NCBI RefSeq assembly: GCF_025961315.1
Contig: NZ_JAOQNK010000001.1
Span: 5,642,001-5,706,000 of the forward strand
Length of the DNA: 64,000 bases
Reading direction: 5' to 3'
Source of the DNA: Sphingobacterium kitahiroshimense
Lineage (GTDB): Bacteria; Bacteroidota; Bacteroidia; Sphingobacteriales; Sphingobacteriaceae
A program made the position numbers and the translations under genes. Under the pieces are notes generated by a model. It saw only the letters and a program-made list of their open reading frames with translations. It was not told the DNA's origin and searched no databases. Positions 33,856 through 43,141 of this stretch are shown in pieces (position 1 is the stretch's first letter; each line of letters opens with the position of its first letter).

Positions 33856-35099
33856 GAGTCAAATTTTAGCATGATGAAGAGTAAAATGGTGAAACTCCAT
33901 AACGAAGATCCTCCATAACTTATGAATGGTAATGGAATACCAATGACAGGTACAATTCCTATTGTCATTCCTATATTAATAAAGAAGTGAAAAAATAGGA
34001 TGGAAGCCACTCCATAAGCATAAATTCTTGCAAAAGCAGATCGCTGTCGTTCTGCTATATGAATGATGCGGAGCAATAATGTTAAGTATATCGCTATTAA
34101 AAATGTAGAGCCGACAAATCCCCATTCTTCACCCACTGTACAGAAAATAAAATCTGTACTTTGCTCGGGAACAAAATTGTATTTGGTCTGTGTACCTTGA
34201 AGATAGCCTTTACCCCAAAATTGTCCAGAACCAATTGCTATCTTAGATTGATTTAAATTGTAACCCTGTCCTCGTGGATCGTCCATTTTCCCAAGGATGA
34301 TATCAATACGATTTCTTTGATGAGATTGTAAAACATGATTGTAGACAAGATCCACACATAATATGAATACCGACGAAGCGGCAAAAAGAATTCCTATATT
34401 AATTAAATTTTTCCGCTTTTTTCTAAACGTCCACATGAAAAAGCCCGCAATTAAAGCGAGTATGCCAATTAATATCCATGCATTTACGAGTAGTGCCATA
34501 ACAAATAGGACAATACAGAGTCCTCCGAAAATAAGTAAGCTGTTATTGACATATCCTTCTCGATAGAATACAAAGATGAGGGAAAAGAAAGCTAGAGCAG
34601 AACCGGTATCAGGCTGAAGCATTACGAGGAATACGGGGAATAATACTATACCAGCACCGATGGCTAAAGTATGCATATTTGGGTTTTTGTTGCTTTGAGA
34701 GCTGAGGTAGTTGGCCAAGAGGAGACAGGTTGCCAGTTTTCCAAATTCGGATGGTTGAAGCCTGAAACTTCCAATAGGAATCCATGCCTGATTTCCACCA
34801 ACATTTCGACCAATAACCAAGACCGCTATTAATAATAGCACAACTACAGCATAGATAACGGGAGATGCGGAACTGAAAAACTTAGCGTCTATAATTAAGA
34901 TGGTAATACCTATAATTAATGCAGAAGCAATGTACATGGACTGTTTACCATAATTTGTTGCCATATTAAATAATCCAGGATTTTCTGGATCATAGACAGC
35001 TGCATGTATATTAAACCAACCGATCAAACATAAAGCTAACCATAAAGAAATGGTTAACCAGTCTATCTTTCCGAAAAAACTACTTTTTTGGTTATTCAT
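33834..35099 (-). CDS. rodA: SEDS peptidoglycan polymerase RodA
   Basis: This 421-residue protein has about ten membrane spans and is the elongasome glycosyltransferase that polymerises lipid II. Family sequence includes GNVGGNQAWIPIGSFRLQPSEFGKLA and LMLQPDTGSALAFF. It also has SGQFWGKGYLQGTQTKYNFVPEQSTDFIF and GIPLPFISYGGSSLWS near the C-terminus. The W/P-rich loop and the Asp in QPDTGSA are the expected functional sites. It is the last gene of the leftward mreB-mreC-mreD-mrdA-rodA set and overlaps mrdA by eight bases. Confidence 0.97.
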   Translation of the reverse strand: MNNQKSSFFGKIDWLTISLWLALCLIGWFNIHAAVYDPENPGLFNMATNYGKQSMYIASALIIGITILIIDAKFFSSASPVIYAVVVLLLIAVLVIGRNVGGNQAWIPIGSFRLQPSEFGKLATCLLLANYLSSQSNKNPNMHTLAIGAGIVLFPVFLVMLQPDTGSALAFFSLIFVFYREGYVNNSLLIFGGLCIVLFVMALLVNAWILIGILALIAGFFMWTFRKKRKNLINIGILFAASSVFILCVDLVYNHVLQSHQRNRIDIILGKMDDPRGQGYNLNQSKIAIGSGQFWGKGYLQGTQTKYNFVPEQSTDFIFCTVGEEWGFVGSTFLIAIYLTLLLRIIHIAERQRSAFARIYAYGVASILFFHFFINIGMTIGIVPVIGIPLPFISYGGSSLWSFTILLFIMLKFDSNRKGVV

Positions 35100-37068
35100 G
35101 ATTTCTCCTTACAGCACTATGGTGGACAATTGTTTCCTTTGGCATTACTGCAGCAATACGGTTAACGTTTTTTGTGGTATCTTTTTTAGATTTAGTTGAA
35201 TCCGTAGTTTTCTTCAAATCTGCTTTCTTTGGGTCTGCTTTTGGAGCAGGCATAAAATTAGCATTGTAAATACGATCTTGAATATGCTTCGGCATTGTGA
35301 TTGTATCCTTGATATATTTTTCAACCATCATACTGGCAATAGGGCCAGCCCATACACCGCCATAACCAGCATTTTCAACAAAAACGGCAATGGCAATTTT
35401 AGGATTATCCCTAGGAGCAAATGCAAAGAATACAGCATGATCTTTACCATGTGGGTTTTGTGCTGTTCCTGTTTTTCCACACATTTCAATACCAGCAATT
35501 CTATTTGCGAAGGCTGTTCCTTCTCCCATATTTACTGCTCTGCTTAATCCCTCTATTACCGGAGTATAGTATTTAGCGTCTACACCTGCTGATATTTTTT
35601 CAGTAAACTCCTTTTTAACGATCTTTTTATCGCCAATACCTTTAATAAGGTGAGGACGGTAATAAAAACCTCTATTTGCCACAATAGCCATAATATTTGC
35701 CATCTGCAGTGGAGTAACGCCCATTTCTCCCTGACCAATCGATAATGAAATATTAAAAGATGAACGCCATTTGTCGTTTCTGTAACTTTTAGTGAAATGT
35801 TCCGATTTATATAATAAGCCTGCATTTTCACCAGGTAAATCAATTCCTAATCGATGACCAATACCAAATTTGGAAATTGCATCGTACCATAGATCGTACG
35901 CTTTCGGTCCTGACAGGCCTCTTGAATCAATCATTTTGGCATAAGTATACCCATAATAGGTATTACAAGAGACTTGAATGGATCTGATCAAAGATGTTGC
36001 TCCATGGTAATGGGTACAGCGCATAAAACCTCTTCCGCCACCATAGCTATAACCATGTGGACAAAAGAAAGAGGTGTTCTCATCAATAACGCCAGCTTGT
36101 TGAGCAGTTAAGGCTGCAACAACCTTAAATACAGAGCCAGGGGGATAAGATGCTTGAATTGGACGATTAAATAAGGGTTTGGTCTCATCATTTAATAATT
36201 TCATATAATTATTACCTGTTTCACGACCGACCATGTCATTTGGATTATAACTGGGGCTACTTACATAAGCAAGCACTTCTCCTGTGGAAGGTTCAATGGC
36301 AACAATAGATCCCAGTTTGTTTTTCATCAGTTTTTCACCCAAGATCTGAAGTTCTTTGTCTAAAGAAGATACTAGACCTTCCCCAGAAACAGCCAAAGTA
36401 TCATAGCGTCCTTCCATAAATACACCTTTTGGTCTATTTAAGGCATCGACCATGAGGTTTTTAACTCCTCTTTTTCCTCTTAATAAATCTTCATAAGAGC
36501 GCTCAACACCACTTCGGCCAATATAATCTCCTGGACGATAGAAGCCATTTGACTTCTCCACATCTTTTTCTGTAACTTCATTTACATAGCCCAGAAACTG
36601 TGCTGCGATACTATCCGGATAATTTCGCACAGTTCTATTTTGAACATAGAAACCTCTGAATCGATACAAATACTCTTGTAAATGGGCATACGTTCGGGAT
36701 GATAGTTGTTTTTCAAAGATGGAGGCACGATAAGGGGAATGTGCACGGGCTTTATCCATACGTTTGATAAAACCTTCTTTGTCAATTTCAATCAATTGAC
36801 ATAATAGAGCGGTATCGATATCTTTTGCTTCTCTTGGCGTAACCATGAGGTCATATACAGGTTCATTTTGTACTAATACCTGACCTGTACGATCTAAAAT
36901 AACACCACGTGCGGGATATACTATAACTTTCCGCATGACATTGCTGTTAGCAGAATGTATATAGGAGTCATCTATAATCTGAAGATAAAATAGCCTTGCT
37001 ATTATTAATAACGCAATACTAATAATAATGCCTTGAATGACAAATTTACGTGCAAAAAAACTATTCAT
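35092..37068 (-). CDS. mrdA: Penicillin-binding protein 2 (elongasome transpeptidase)
   Basis: This 658-residue class B PBP has a membrane anchor (about 8-28), a non-catalytic pedestal (about 45-230, with YPARGVILDRTGQVLVQNEP) and a transpeptidase domain. The active serine lies in SYPPGSVFKVVAAL (SVFK, about 310). SCN (about 370) and KTG in CGKTGTAQNPHG (about 531) complete the triad. The C-terminal tail of about 55 residues is Lys/Asp/Thr-rich, longer than in E. coli and probably disordered in the periplasm. It crosslinks side-wall peptidoglycan with RodA. It overlaps rodA by eight bases and follows mreD after 35 bases. Confidence 0.97.
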   Translation of the reverse strand: MNSFFARKFVIQGIIISIALLIIARLFYLQIIDDSYIHSANSNVMRKVIVYPARGVILDRTGQVLVQNEPVYDLMVTPREAKDIDTALLCQLIEIDKEGFIKRMDKARAHSPYRASIFEKQLSSRTYAHLQEYLYRFRGFYVQNRTVRNYPDSIAAQFLGYVNEVTEKDVEKSNGFYRPGDYIGRSGVERSYEDLLRGKRGVKNLMVDALNRPKGVFMEGRYDTLAVSGEGLVSSLDKELQILGEKLMKNKLGSIVAIEPSTGEVLAYVSSPSYNPNDMVGRETGNNYMKLLNDETKPLFNRPIQASYPPGSVFKVVAALTAQQAGVIDENTSFFCPHGYSYGGGRGFMRCTHYHGATSLIRSIQVSCNTYYGYTYAKMIDSRGLSGPKAYDLWYDAISKFGIGHRLGIDLPGENAGLLYKSEHFTKSYRNDKWRSSFNISLSIGQGEMGVTPLQMANIMAIVANRGFYYRPHLIKGIGDKKIVKKEFTEKISAGVDAKYYTPVIEGLSRAVNMGEGTAFANRIAGIEMCGKTGTAQNPHGKDHAVFFAFAPRDNPKIAIAVFVENAGYGGVWAGPIASMMVEKYIKDTITMPKHIQDRIYNANFMPAPKADPKKADLKKTTDSTKSKKDTTKNVNRIAAVMPKETIVHHSAVRRNHE

Positions 37069-37103
37069 AAATTCTTTTATCCTCCTTTTAAGCGATGGAA
37101 TTA

Positions 37104-37619
37104 CTAAATTCTACTCTTTCTTTTATAGAAAAGAAAACTAAAAATGAGTAGGATAACCATTGTAAAGATACAACTTAAACCAATAGTCGCTAATGTGTAC
37201 TGAAACTGTTTGAAACTGAATGTTTCTAATGTGACAAGAACAAAGTGATGAATCAATGTTCCGAAAAAAGTATATGAAAAGAACCATTTAAAATTCATTT
37301 CACCTAAAATTGGTGTAATGAATGTATCCATATCGTTTTCAATTGTAATTTTCATAAAAAATACACGATAGGCGGCTAATGCAACACACGCAGCGGCATT
37401 GACTCCAAGTGTATCATAAAATACATCTACCGAAAGTCCGGTTAAAAATGCAATTGTAAATAATACAAAGTTCGGCATTCCGGTAGGAAGCAAAAAGATA
37501 AATAGAATATATGGAAAAGGACTTGCTAGATTATAATAGCCGATATTTTTAAACAAGAATACCTGCATGGCAATAAGTACCAAAAACCGAATGATATTAA
37601 AGAGTAATATTCTAGCCAT
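37104..37619 (-). CDS. mreD: Rod shape-determining protein MreD
   Basis: This 171-residue integral membrane protein has about five spans. The segment NFVLFTIAFLTGLSVDVFYDTLGVNAAACVALAAYR carries the MreD hallmark Gly-Leu-x-x-Asp (GLSVD). MreD links the cytoplasmic MreB filament to MreC and the RodA/PBP2 enzymes. The gene overlaps mreC by eight bases and precedes mrdA by 35. Such proteins are poorly conserved in sequence, so the order of neighbours adds weight. Confidence 0.9.
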   Translation of the reverse strand: MARILLFNIIRFLVLIAMQVFLFKNIGYYNLASPFPYILFIFLLPTGMPNFVLFTIAFLTGLSVDVFYDTLGVNAAACVALAAYRVFFMKITIENDMDTFITPILGEMNFKWFFSYTFFGTLIHHFVLVTLETFSFKQFQYTLATIGLSCIFTMVILLIFSFLFYKRKSRI

Positions 37620-38454
37620 TATCCTGATTCGTTTCTTCTAATTGTTTTAATTCTTTTGCCAATAAATCTTTCACAACATATACATGGTGGAGGTTTGAAA
37701 AATTAGTACTCAAGAGAATTCTTAAATCTAAAAAAGAGTCTCCGGAAGATATTCCCGTTTCCACAACTGCGCCTACCAGTATACCTTTTGGAAAGTGGCC
37801 AGAGTAGCCTGAAGTGAACACTTTTTCCGCAGTCTTAACTTTTACGTGATTCGGGATTTCTTTGACCATTGCAAAACGGTAGTCTACGTTGCTGCCCCAA
37901 ACTAAAGAACCAAATACATCTGTATTAGCTAATGTTACTGATATTTTTGTGTCGGGATGAAGTAGAGACTGAACTGTCGAAAAGTGCGGTGTTACGTTTA
38001 GCACAATACCGACCACACCATTTGGAGCAATTACGCCCATTCCTTTTTCAATACCAGCTAAAGAACCTTTATTTAGGGTGAGATAATTACTTTTTTGGTG
38101 AATGCTATTATTTGTAACGCTTGCAATAATAAACTCATAACGTCCAAATTCACTACTATCAATGACCGGTCTCTTAGCCATGGCGACTGTATCGGTCGTC
38201 AAATAGTTTTCTAACTGCGTTCTCAAACTTGCATTTTCTTTTACAAGTTGATCATTTGTTTCTGTTAGTGACAGGTAGCTTTTCCATGAATTCACTTTTT
38301 GGTAAATATTGCCAATTATCGTGTTGGAAGAGTTTAATGCACTAGCACGCTGAAAGGTATTGTTAGTAACAACCAGAAACATAGAAAATCCAAAAAAAAG
38401 GATAAACCAAAAGAAAGCGTTATAACGTCTAAGGAATAACCAAAGGTTTCTCAT
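37612..38454 (-). CDS. mreC: Rod shape-determining protein MreC
   Basis: This 280-residue protein has one N-terminal membrane helix (about 13-32), a coiled coil (about 55-90) and the periplasmic MreC double beta-barrel domain (about 100-265). Signature pieces are LTLNKGSLAGIEKGMGVIAP and GVVGIVLNVTPHFSTVQSLL with HPDTKISV. It scaffolds PBP2/RodA in the periplasm. It overlaps mreD by eight bases; a 90-base gap with a hairpin separates it from mreB. Confidence 0.94.
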   Translation of the reverse strand: MRNLWLFLRRYNAFFWFILFFGFSMFLVVTNNTFQRASALNSSNTIIGNIYQKVNSWKSYLSLTETNDQLVKENASLRTQLENYLTTDTVAMAKRPVIDSSEFGRYEFIIASVTNNSIHQKSNYLTLNKGSLAGIEKGMGVIAPNGVVGIVLNVTPHFSTVQSLLHPDTKISVTLANTDVFGSLVWGSNVDYRFAMVKEIPNHVKVKTAEKVFTSGYSGHFPKGILVGAVVETGISSGDSFLDLRILLSTNFSNLHHVYVVKDLLAKELKQLEETNQDNG

Positions 38455-38490
38455 TGTTTAATAATTATTACTTTGCTATTTAATAAAGAA

Positions 38491-38519
38491 GCGATATAGT
38501 GAAAAATCAGCTATATCGC
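38491..38519 (-). terminator. Hairpin between mreB and mreC
   Basis: GCGATATAG (38491-38499) pairs with CTATATCGC (38511-38519). Read leftward it is followed by TTCTTTATT rather than a pure T-run. It could attenuate or stabilise, giving more mreB than mreCD mRNA. Confidence 0.5.
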
Positions 38520-38543
38520 ATATAAAATTTTATGTTGTGGCAA

Positions 38544-39569
38544 TTATGATTGCATTAAGAACTTAAATCTGCCAATATTCTTTAATGCTATGCCTGTACC
38601 GCGCACTACTGCACGAAGAGGATCTTCTGCAATGTGTACCGGTAATTTAGTTTTAGCTTGAATCCTGCGATCTAATCCTCTCAATAGAGCACCACCACCT
38701 GTTAAGTAGATACCAGTTTGGTAAATATCAGCAGACAACTCTGGAGGCGTAATTTCTAAAGCTTTCAATATTGCTTCTTCAATTTTAGAAATCGATTTAT
38801 CTAAACAATGTGCAATTTCTGTATATGAAACGGTGATCTGTTTTGGGATACCTGTCATGAGGTCACGGCCTTGAACGGCGAAATCCTCAGGTGGATCCTG
38901 TAATTCCGGAAGAGCTGCACCAACTTCAATCTTAATTTTCTCAGCTGTACGTTCACCTATCATGATGTTGTGCTGTCTACGGATATACTGTACAATATCG
39001 GAGTCGAAGTTATCTCCTGCAACACGGATTGATTGGTCGCAAACAATACCCGAAAGTGCAATTACTGCAATCTCTGTTGTTCCACCACCGATATCAATAA
39101 TCATGTTACCCATTGGTTCTTCGACATCAATTCCGATACCTACTGCGGCAGCCATTGGCTCATGAATTAAATACACTTCTTTTGCTCCTGCAATTTCTGC
39201 AGAATCGCGTACGGCACGTTTCTCTACTTCAGTGATTCCTGAAGGGATACAAACCACCATTCTTAAAGAAGGGAAAAACCAACTTTTACCATTATTTACT
39301 AATTTTACCATACCACGAATCAAATGTTCTGCGGCAGTAAAATCTGCAATAACTCCATCACGGAGAGGGCGTACTGTTTTTATATTATCGTGTGTCTTAC
39401 CTTCCATTTGCATTGCCTGACGTCCGATTGCAATTACTTTGTTTGTCGTACGATCAAAGGCTACAATAGAAGGTTCATCAACTACTACTTTGTCATTATA
39501 GATAATTAAGGTATTTGCGGTACCTAAATCGATGGCAACTTCTTGTGTAAACCAGTTAAATAAACCCAT
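38544..39569 (-). CDS. mreB: Actin-like rod shape protein MreB
   Basis: This 341-residue cytoskeletal ATPase shows the actin-fold motifs in order. Phosphate 1 is AIDLGTANTLIIYNDK (about 12-27), and the connect-1 region contains RDSAEIAGAKEVYLIHEPMAAAVG. Phosphate 2 is IIDIGGGTTEIAVIALSG (about 160-177), and the adenosine motif is YLTGGGALLRGLDRRI. MreB filaments on the inner membrane orient cell-wall growth. Length and motifs are standard. It heads the shape-determination set and has a -7 box 34 bases upstream. Confidence 0.98.
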   Translation of the reverse strand: MGLFNWFTQEVAIDLGTANTLIIYNDKVVVDEPSIVAFDRTTNKVIAIGRQAMQMEGKTHDNIKTVRPLRDGVIADFTAAEHLIRGMVKLVNNGKSWFFPSLRMVVCIPSGITEVEKRAVRDSAEIAGAKEVYLIHEPMAAAVGIGIDVEEPMGNMIIDIGGGTTEIAVIALSGIVCDQSIRVAGDNFDSDIVQYIRRQHNIMIGERTAEKIKIEVGAALPELQDPPEDFAVQGRDLMTGIPKQITVSYTEIAHCLDKSISKIEEAILKALEITPPELSADIYQTGIYLTGGGALLRGLDRRIQAKTKLPVHIAEDPLRAVVRGTGIALKNIGRFKFLMQS

Positions 39570-39602
39570 TTGCTGTATTTTAAGCTACTTTTTATGAATA
39601 TG

Positions 39603-39610
39603 CAAACCTA
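39603..39610 (-). promoter_or_regulatory. -7 box of mreB
   Basis: The minus strand reads TAGGTTTG, an exact TAnnTTTG match, 34 bases before the mreB ATG. Confidence 0.55.
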
Positions 39611-39742
39611 CTAAAAATTATTAGTTTTTGTAGGTAAGTCTTGATTTTTTTTATTGATAATTTAGAACTCTTTTGCGGAGCTTTAAGGATGATAACAAGT
39701 AAACGTTAATTAAAGCATTTTCTTATGTTTTTACTGCAGAAA

Positions 39743-41401
39743 TTAATTTTTCTGTATGTCAATGTAGTAATTAAAAGTGTCAATCTTTATATTTTCTTTG
39801 GTTAGATTGTGAATATTTAATGTTTGGTCGTTGTTCGTGATATTAATTGCTTTTAAATTATTATCTGCGGTACCAATATAGACTGGCATTTCAAAATTTT
39901 CGACTGTATTTTTCCATTTCGCCTGAACTTTTCCATCTTTTGTCTCTGAAATACATAACACAGGAATCAAAGTTGTCTTCACATATTGCTCAAATATGGA
40001 GTTGAAGTTTAAACCAGATTCTTGATTGATGAAATTGACAATATCATCATAATCAACCTGCTGATGGTAAAACTTAGCGTTTAATCCTCTCAAAATAGAT
40101 CGCCATTTATCATCGTCTGCTATAATTGTTCTAATCATGTTATGCAGTACACCACCTTTATTGTACATGTCTCCGGAGCCTTCATTATTAACATGATATT
40201 GTCCTTGAATCGGTGTTTTGTTTTGAATTGCTCTTCGATTGCCATGTATGTATTCTTGTCCAGCTTTTTTACCAAAATAGTAATCGATATAAAGTGCTTC
40301 TGAATAATTGGTAAAACTTTCATGAATCCACATGTCGGCAATATCCGATGCTGTGATATTATTTCCAAACCATTCATGTCCGGCTTCATGTATGATGATA
40401 AAGTCCCACTTTAATCCCCATCCTGTTCCAGAACCATCTCTTCCCAGATAGCCATTTAAAAAACGATTGCCATACGCTATACCACTTTGATGTTCCATCC
40501 CTAGATGAGATGTTTCAATTAGTTTGAAACTGTCTTCATAAAAAGGGTAGGGGCCAAACCAATATTCAAATGCTTTTAACATCGGTTTTACATTGGCCTC
40601 GAAATGCGGTTTTGCCCGCTCTATATTTTCACGTAGTACGTAGTAGTCAATATCTAGCTTTCCTTTTTCACCATTAAAGCTATCTTGAAAATGTACGTAA
40701 TCACCAATATTGATTGCAATGTTATAATTGTTAATGGGATTGGAAACAAACCAGTTGAATTTAGTTTTCTTCTTACCGATGCTTTCCGTATTACGGAGAC
40801 GACCATTAGAAACATTCATAAGTTCTTTAGGCACCGTTACAGAGATTAAGACGCTATCGGGTTCGTCTGACTGATGATCTTTATTGGGCCACCATAAGCT
40901 TGCTCCAATGCCTTGATTTGCACTTGCTACCCAAGGTTTGTTATTGCTGTCTTTTTTCCAATCAAATCCGCCATCCCAAGGAGCTCTGTTGGCTTGATGT
41001 GGTGTGCCTGAGAAATACACTAAAATAGAATCCAGTGTGTTTGCTTTAATCTGTGTTGGAAAATCTATAAAAACCGCATTAAATTCTCTTGTATACTTTA
41101 GCTGTTTACCCCTGTAAAGAATTTTATCAATTGCCATATTATCAAAAAGATCAATCTGGATGCGATTGAAATCTTGAATAGTTTTAAATTTAATGAGATT
41201 GCTTCCTGCAATGCTACGTTTTGGAATATTAATATCAACATCTAAGTGATAATAGGTGACATCGTAGCAGGTTCTTAAGGGAGTCAGTTGACCTCTTAAA
41301 GAATCTTTGCGGGAAAATTCATTTTTGTCCGATAATAATTGCCCATTTACAAGGCAGGGAGATAATAAAAGAAATAGAATTAAATAGGATAGATTTTTCA
41401 A
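39743..41401 (-). CDS. M1-family zinc aminopeptidase, exported
   Basis: This 552-residue protein has a signal peptide (MKNLSYLILFLLLSPCLVNG, cleavage near 20). The N-terminal M1 beta-sandwich starts TCYDVTYYHLDVDINIPKRS. The catalytic domain has the exopeptidase-type motif GMEHQSG (about 300, in place of GAMEN). The zinc site is HEAGHEWFGN (about 337) with the third ligand in WIHESFTNYSEA. It lacks the long helical C-terminal domain of E. coli PepN, as do many Bacteroidota M1 enzymes of this size. It should trim peptides in the periplasm or outside. It appears to be a single-gene unit. Confidence 0.93.
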   Translation of the reverse strand: MKNLSYLILFLLLSPCLVNGQLLSDKNEFSRKDSLRGQLTPLRTCYDVTYYHLDVDINIPKRSIAGSNLIKFKTIQDFNRIQIDLFDNMAIDKILYRGKQLKYTREFNAVFIDFPTQIKANTLDSILVYFSGTPHQANRAPWDGGFDWKKDSNNKPWVASANQGIGASLWWPNKDHQSDEPDSVLISVTVPKELMNVSNGRLRNTESIGKKKTKFNWFVSNPINNYNIAINIGDYVHFQDSFNGEKGKLDIDYYVLRENIERAKPHFEANVKPMLKAFEYWFGPYPFYEDSFKLIETSHLGMEHQSGIAYGNRFLNGYLGRDGSGTGWGLKWDFIIIHEAGHEWFGNNITASDIADMWIHESFTNYSEALYIDYYFGKKAGQEYIHGNRRAIQNKTPIQGQYHVNNEGSGDMYNKGGVLHNMIRTIIADDDKWRSILRGLNAKFYHQQVDYDDIVNFINQESGLNFNSIFEQYVKTTLIPVLCISETKDGKVQAKWKNTVENFEMPVYIGTADNNLKAINITNNDQTLNIHNLTKENIKIDTFNYYIDIQKN

Positions 41402-41484
41402 CGCTTATAATTTTAATATAAGTGTTAAATATAAGATAATTTGCCTATTTAAAAAAATGGGATCTTTTCTAAGAAATAGATCTA

Positions 41485-43140
41485 TTAGCTTTTTTTATTA
41501 AAAAAGCTTTCAATTTCTGTTAATGAAAAGCTATTAAGGCAATTTTTAGCACTTAATCCTCCTTTTCTTGCGACAAATATCCCGTAATGCATATCAAGTA
41601 AGCCTTCCGTGCGGTGAGCATCTGGATTAATTGATAAAAGTACGCCCTTTTCTAAGGCATAGCGATGCCATCTCCAATCTAAATCAAGTCTTAACGGGTT
41701 AGCATTAATTTCAATCACAACGTTGTTAGCCGCACAAGCATCAATTATTTTTTTATAATCCAATGGATAACCGGATCTACTTAATAAGAGGCGACCTGTT
41801 GGATGTCCTAATATCGTCGTGTAGGGATTTTCTATTGCTTTTAACAGTCTAGCAGTTGCTTTCTCTTCATCCATTTTTAGATTAGAGTGAACGGACGCAA
41901 CTACAAAATCAAAACCTGCAAGAATTTCATCTGGATAATCTAACGAACCATCGGATAAAATATCTGACTCAATGCCTTTGAATATTTTAAAGGGAGCAAG
42001 ATGTTGATTAAGCTGATCGATTTCTTCCCACTGTTTTTGCACCCGCTCAATAGGGAGGCCATTGGCATATACAGCAGTTTTTGAGTGATCACAAATTCCG
42101 AAATAACTAAGTCCTAATTCTTCCTTTGTATATCTTGCCATTTCAGCTAAGGTATGCACACCGTCACTATATGTCGAGTGATTATGTAAAGTTCCTTTAA
42201 GATCATCAAAATTGATCAATTTGGGTAATTGATGATTTTTCGCCAAAAATACTTCATCCAGCCCTTCTCGAAGCTCAGGTTCAATATAGTCTAAGCCTTG
42301 TTTAGCATAGATTTCTTCTTCAGAACCTAAAGCTGTAACCAAAGTTAGATCGAGTAATTCTAAGTGGTTTTTAGAACCGGTGGTTAATATTAAGTTTTGG
42401 TAAAATTCTGCTGTTGCTGATAGATATATATGAAAGGAAAATCCTAATTCATCTCGAAATGAAATGTATTCAAGTTCTTCCTTTAGACTGTCAGCATAAT
42501 TGGCATTTAGATAAGCTAAAGTAGTTTGTTTATCCGTATCCAATAAGATATCAACAGCGCTAAGTACTTCGCATTTTCGTCTAAAATCTCCAGTAAATGA
42601 AATCAGGGTAGGAGATAAGTTCTTTTGTAATGAAGCTAGTAAGTTGTTTGCATTGGATAATACCCTTGCATATAAAAACCAACCTTGATTGGATATGGAG
42701 AATTCGATGGATTTTTTAATATCCTCTTGTGTTTTTAGGCCAAAACCCTTTGCCTCAATGAGCCTGTTTTCGTTGCACGCATACAATAACTCACCAACAC
42801 TTTCAATCTGGAGCTCAGTCCAGATAATTTGTATCTTTTTTGGACCTAAGCCTTTTATGTTAAGCATTTCCAAAATTCCTTCTGGAGTAATGCTTAACAT
42901 TGCGTCTAGCTCATCGAACGAGCCAGTTTCGGCTAATTTTTTCACCTTCTCTGCAGTGCTTTTCCCGATACCGGGCTGACTGCTTATTTCTTCTAAAGAA
43001 GCTGTTTCCAGCAGAAAAGGTATTTTATCTAACTTAAAGGATGCACTGGCAATTGCTTTTGTTCTGAATGGGTTTTCATTATGTAATTCCATCAGTTGGC
43101 TACATAACTTGAATTTTTTAGCAATTGTCTTATTATCCAT
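41485..43140 (-). CDS. PolX-like protein with degenerate polymerase site and intact PHP domain
   Basis: This 551-residue protein has the bacterial PolX order. A helix-hairpin-helix region (about 45-145) contains ISSQPGIGKSTAEKVKKLA and IKGLGPKKI. A nucleotidyltransferase-like part follows (about 150-300), then a C-terminal PHP domain (about 312-551) with HNHSTYSDG (His319, His321), GICDHS and INPDAHR. The polymerase site looks inactive. GDFRRK (184-189) replaces GSxRRG, Ala195 replaces the first catalytic Asp with only Asp197 kept, and His237 stands where the third Asp is expected. The PHP metal-binding residues look complete, so phosphodiesterase or 3'-5' exonuclease action is more likely than polymerisation. 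It starts one base after the NADH dehydrogenase gene ends. Confidence 0.88.
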   Translation of the reverse strand: MDNKTIAKKFKLCSQLMELHNENPFRTKAIASASFKLDKIPFLLETASLEEISSQPGIGKSTAEKVKKLAETGSFDELDAMLSITPEGILEMLNIKGLGPKKIQIIWTELQIESVGELLYACNENRLIEAKGFGLKTQEDIKKSIEFSISNQGWFLYARVLSNANNLLASLQKNLSPTLISFTGDFRRKCEVLSAVDILLDTDKQTTLAYLNANYADSLKEELEYISFRDELGFSFHIYLSATAEFYQNLILTTGSKNHLELLDLTLVTALGSEEEIYAKQGLDYIEPELREGLDEVFLAKNHQLPKLINFDDLKGTLHNHSTYSDGVHTLAEMARYTKEELGLSYFGICDHSKTAVYANGLPIERVQKQWEEIDQLNQHLAPFKIFKGIESDILSDGSLDYPDEILAGFDFVVASVHSNLKMDEEKATARLLKAIENPYTTILGHPTGRLLLSRSGYPLDYKKIIDACAANNVVIEINANPLRLDLDWRWHRYALEKGVLLSINPDAHRTEGLLDMHYGIFVARKGGLSAKNCLNSFSLTEIESFFNKKS

Positions 43141-43141
43141 T

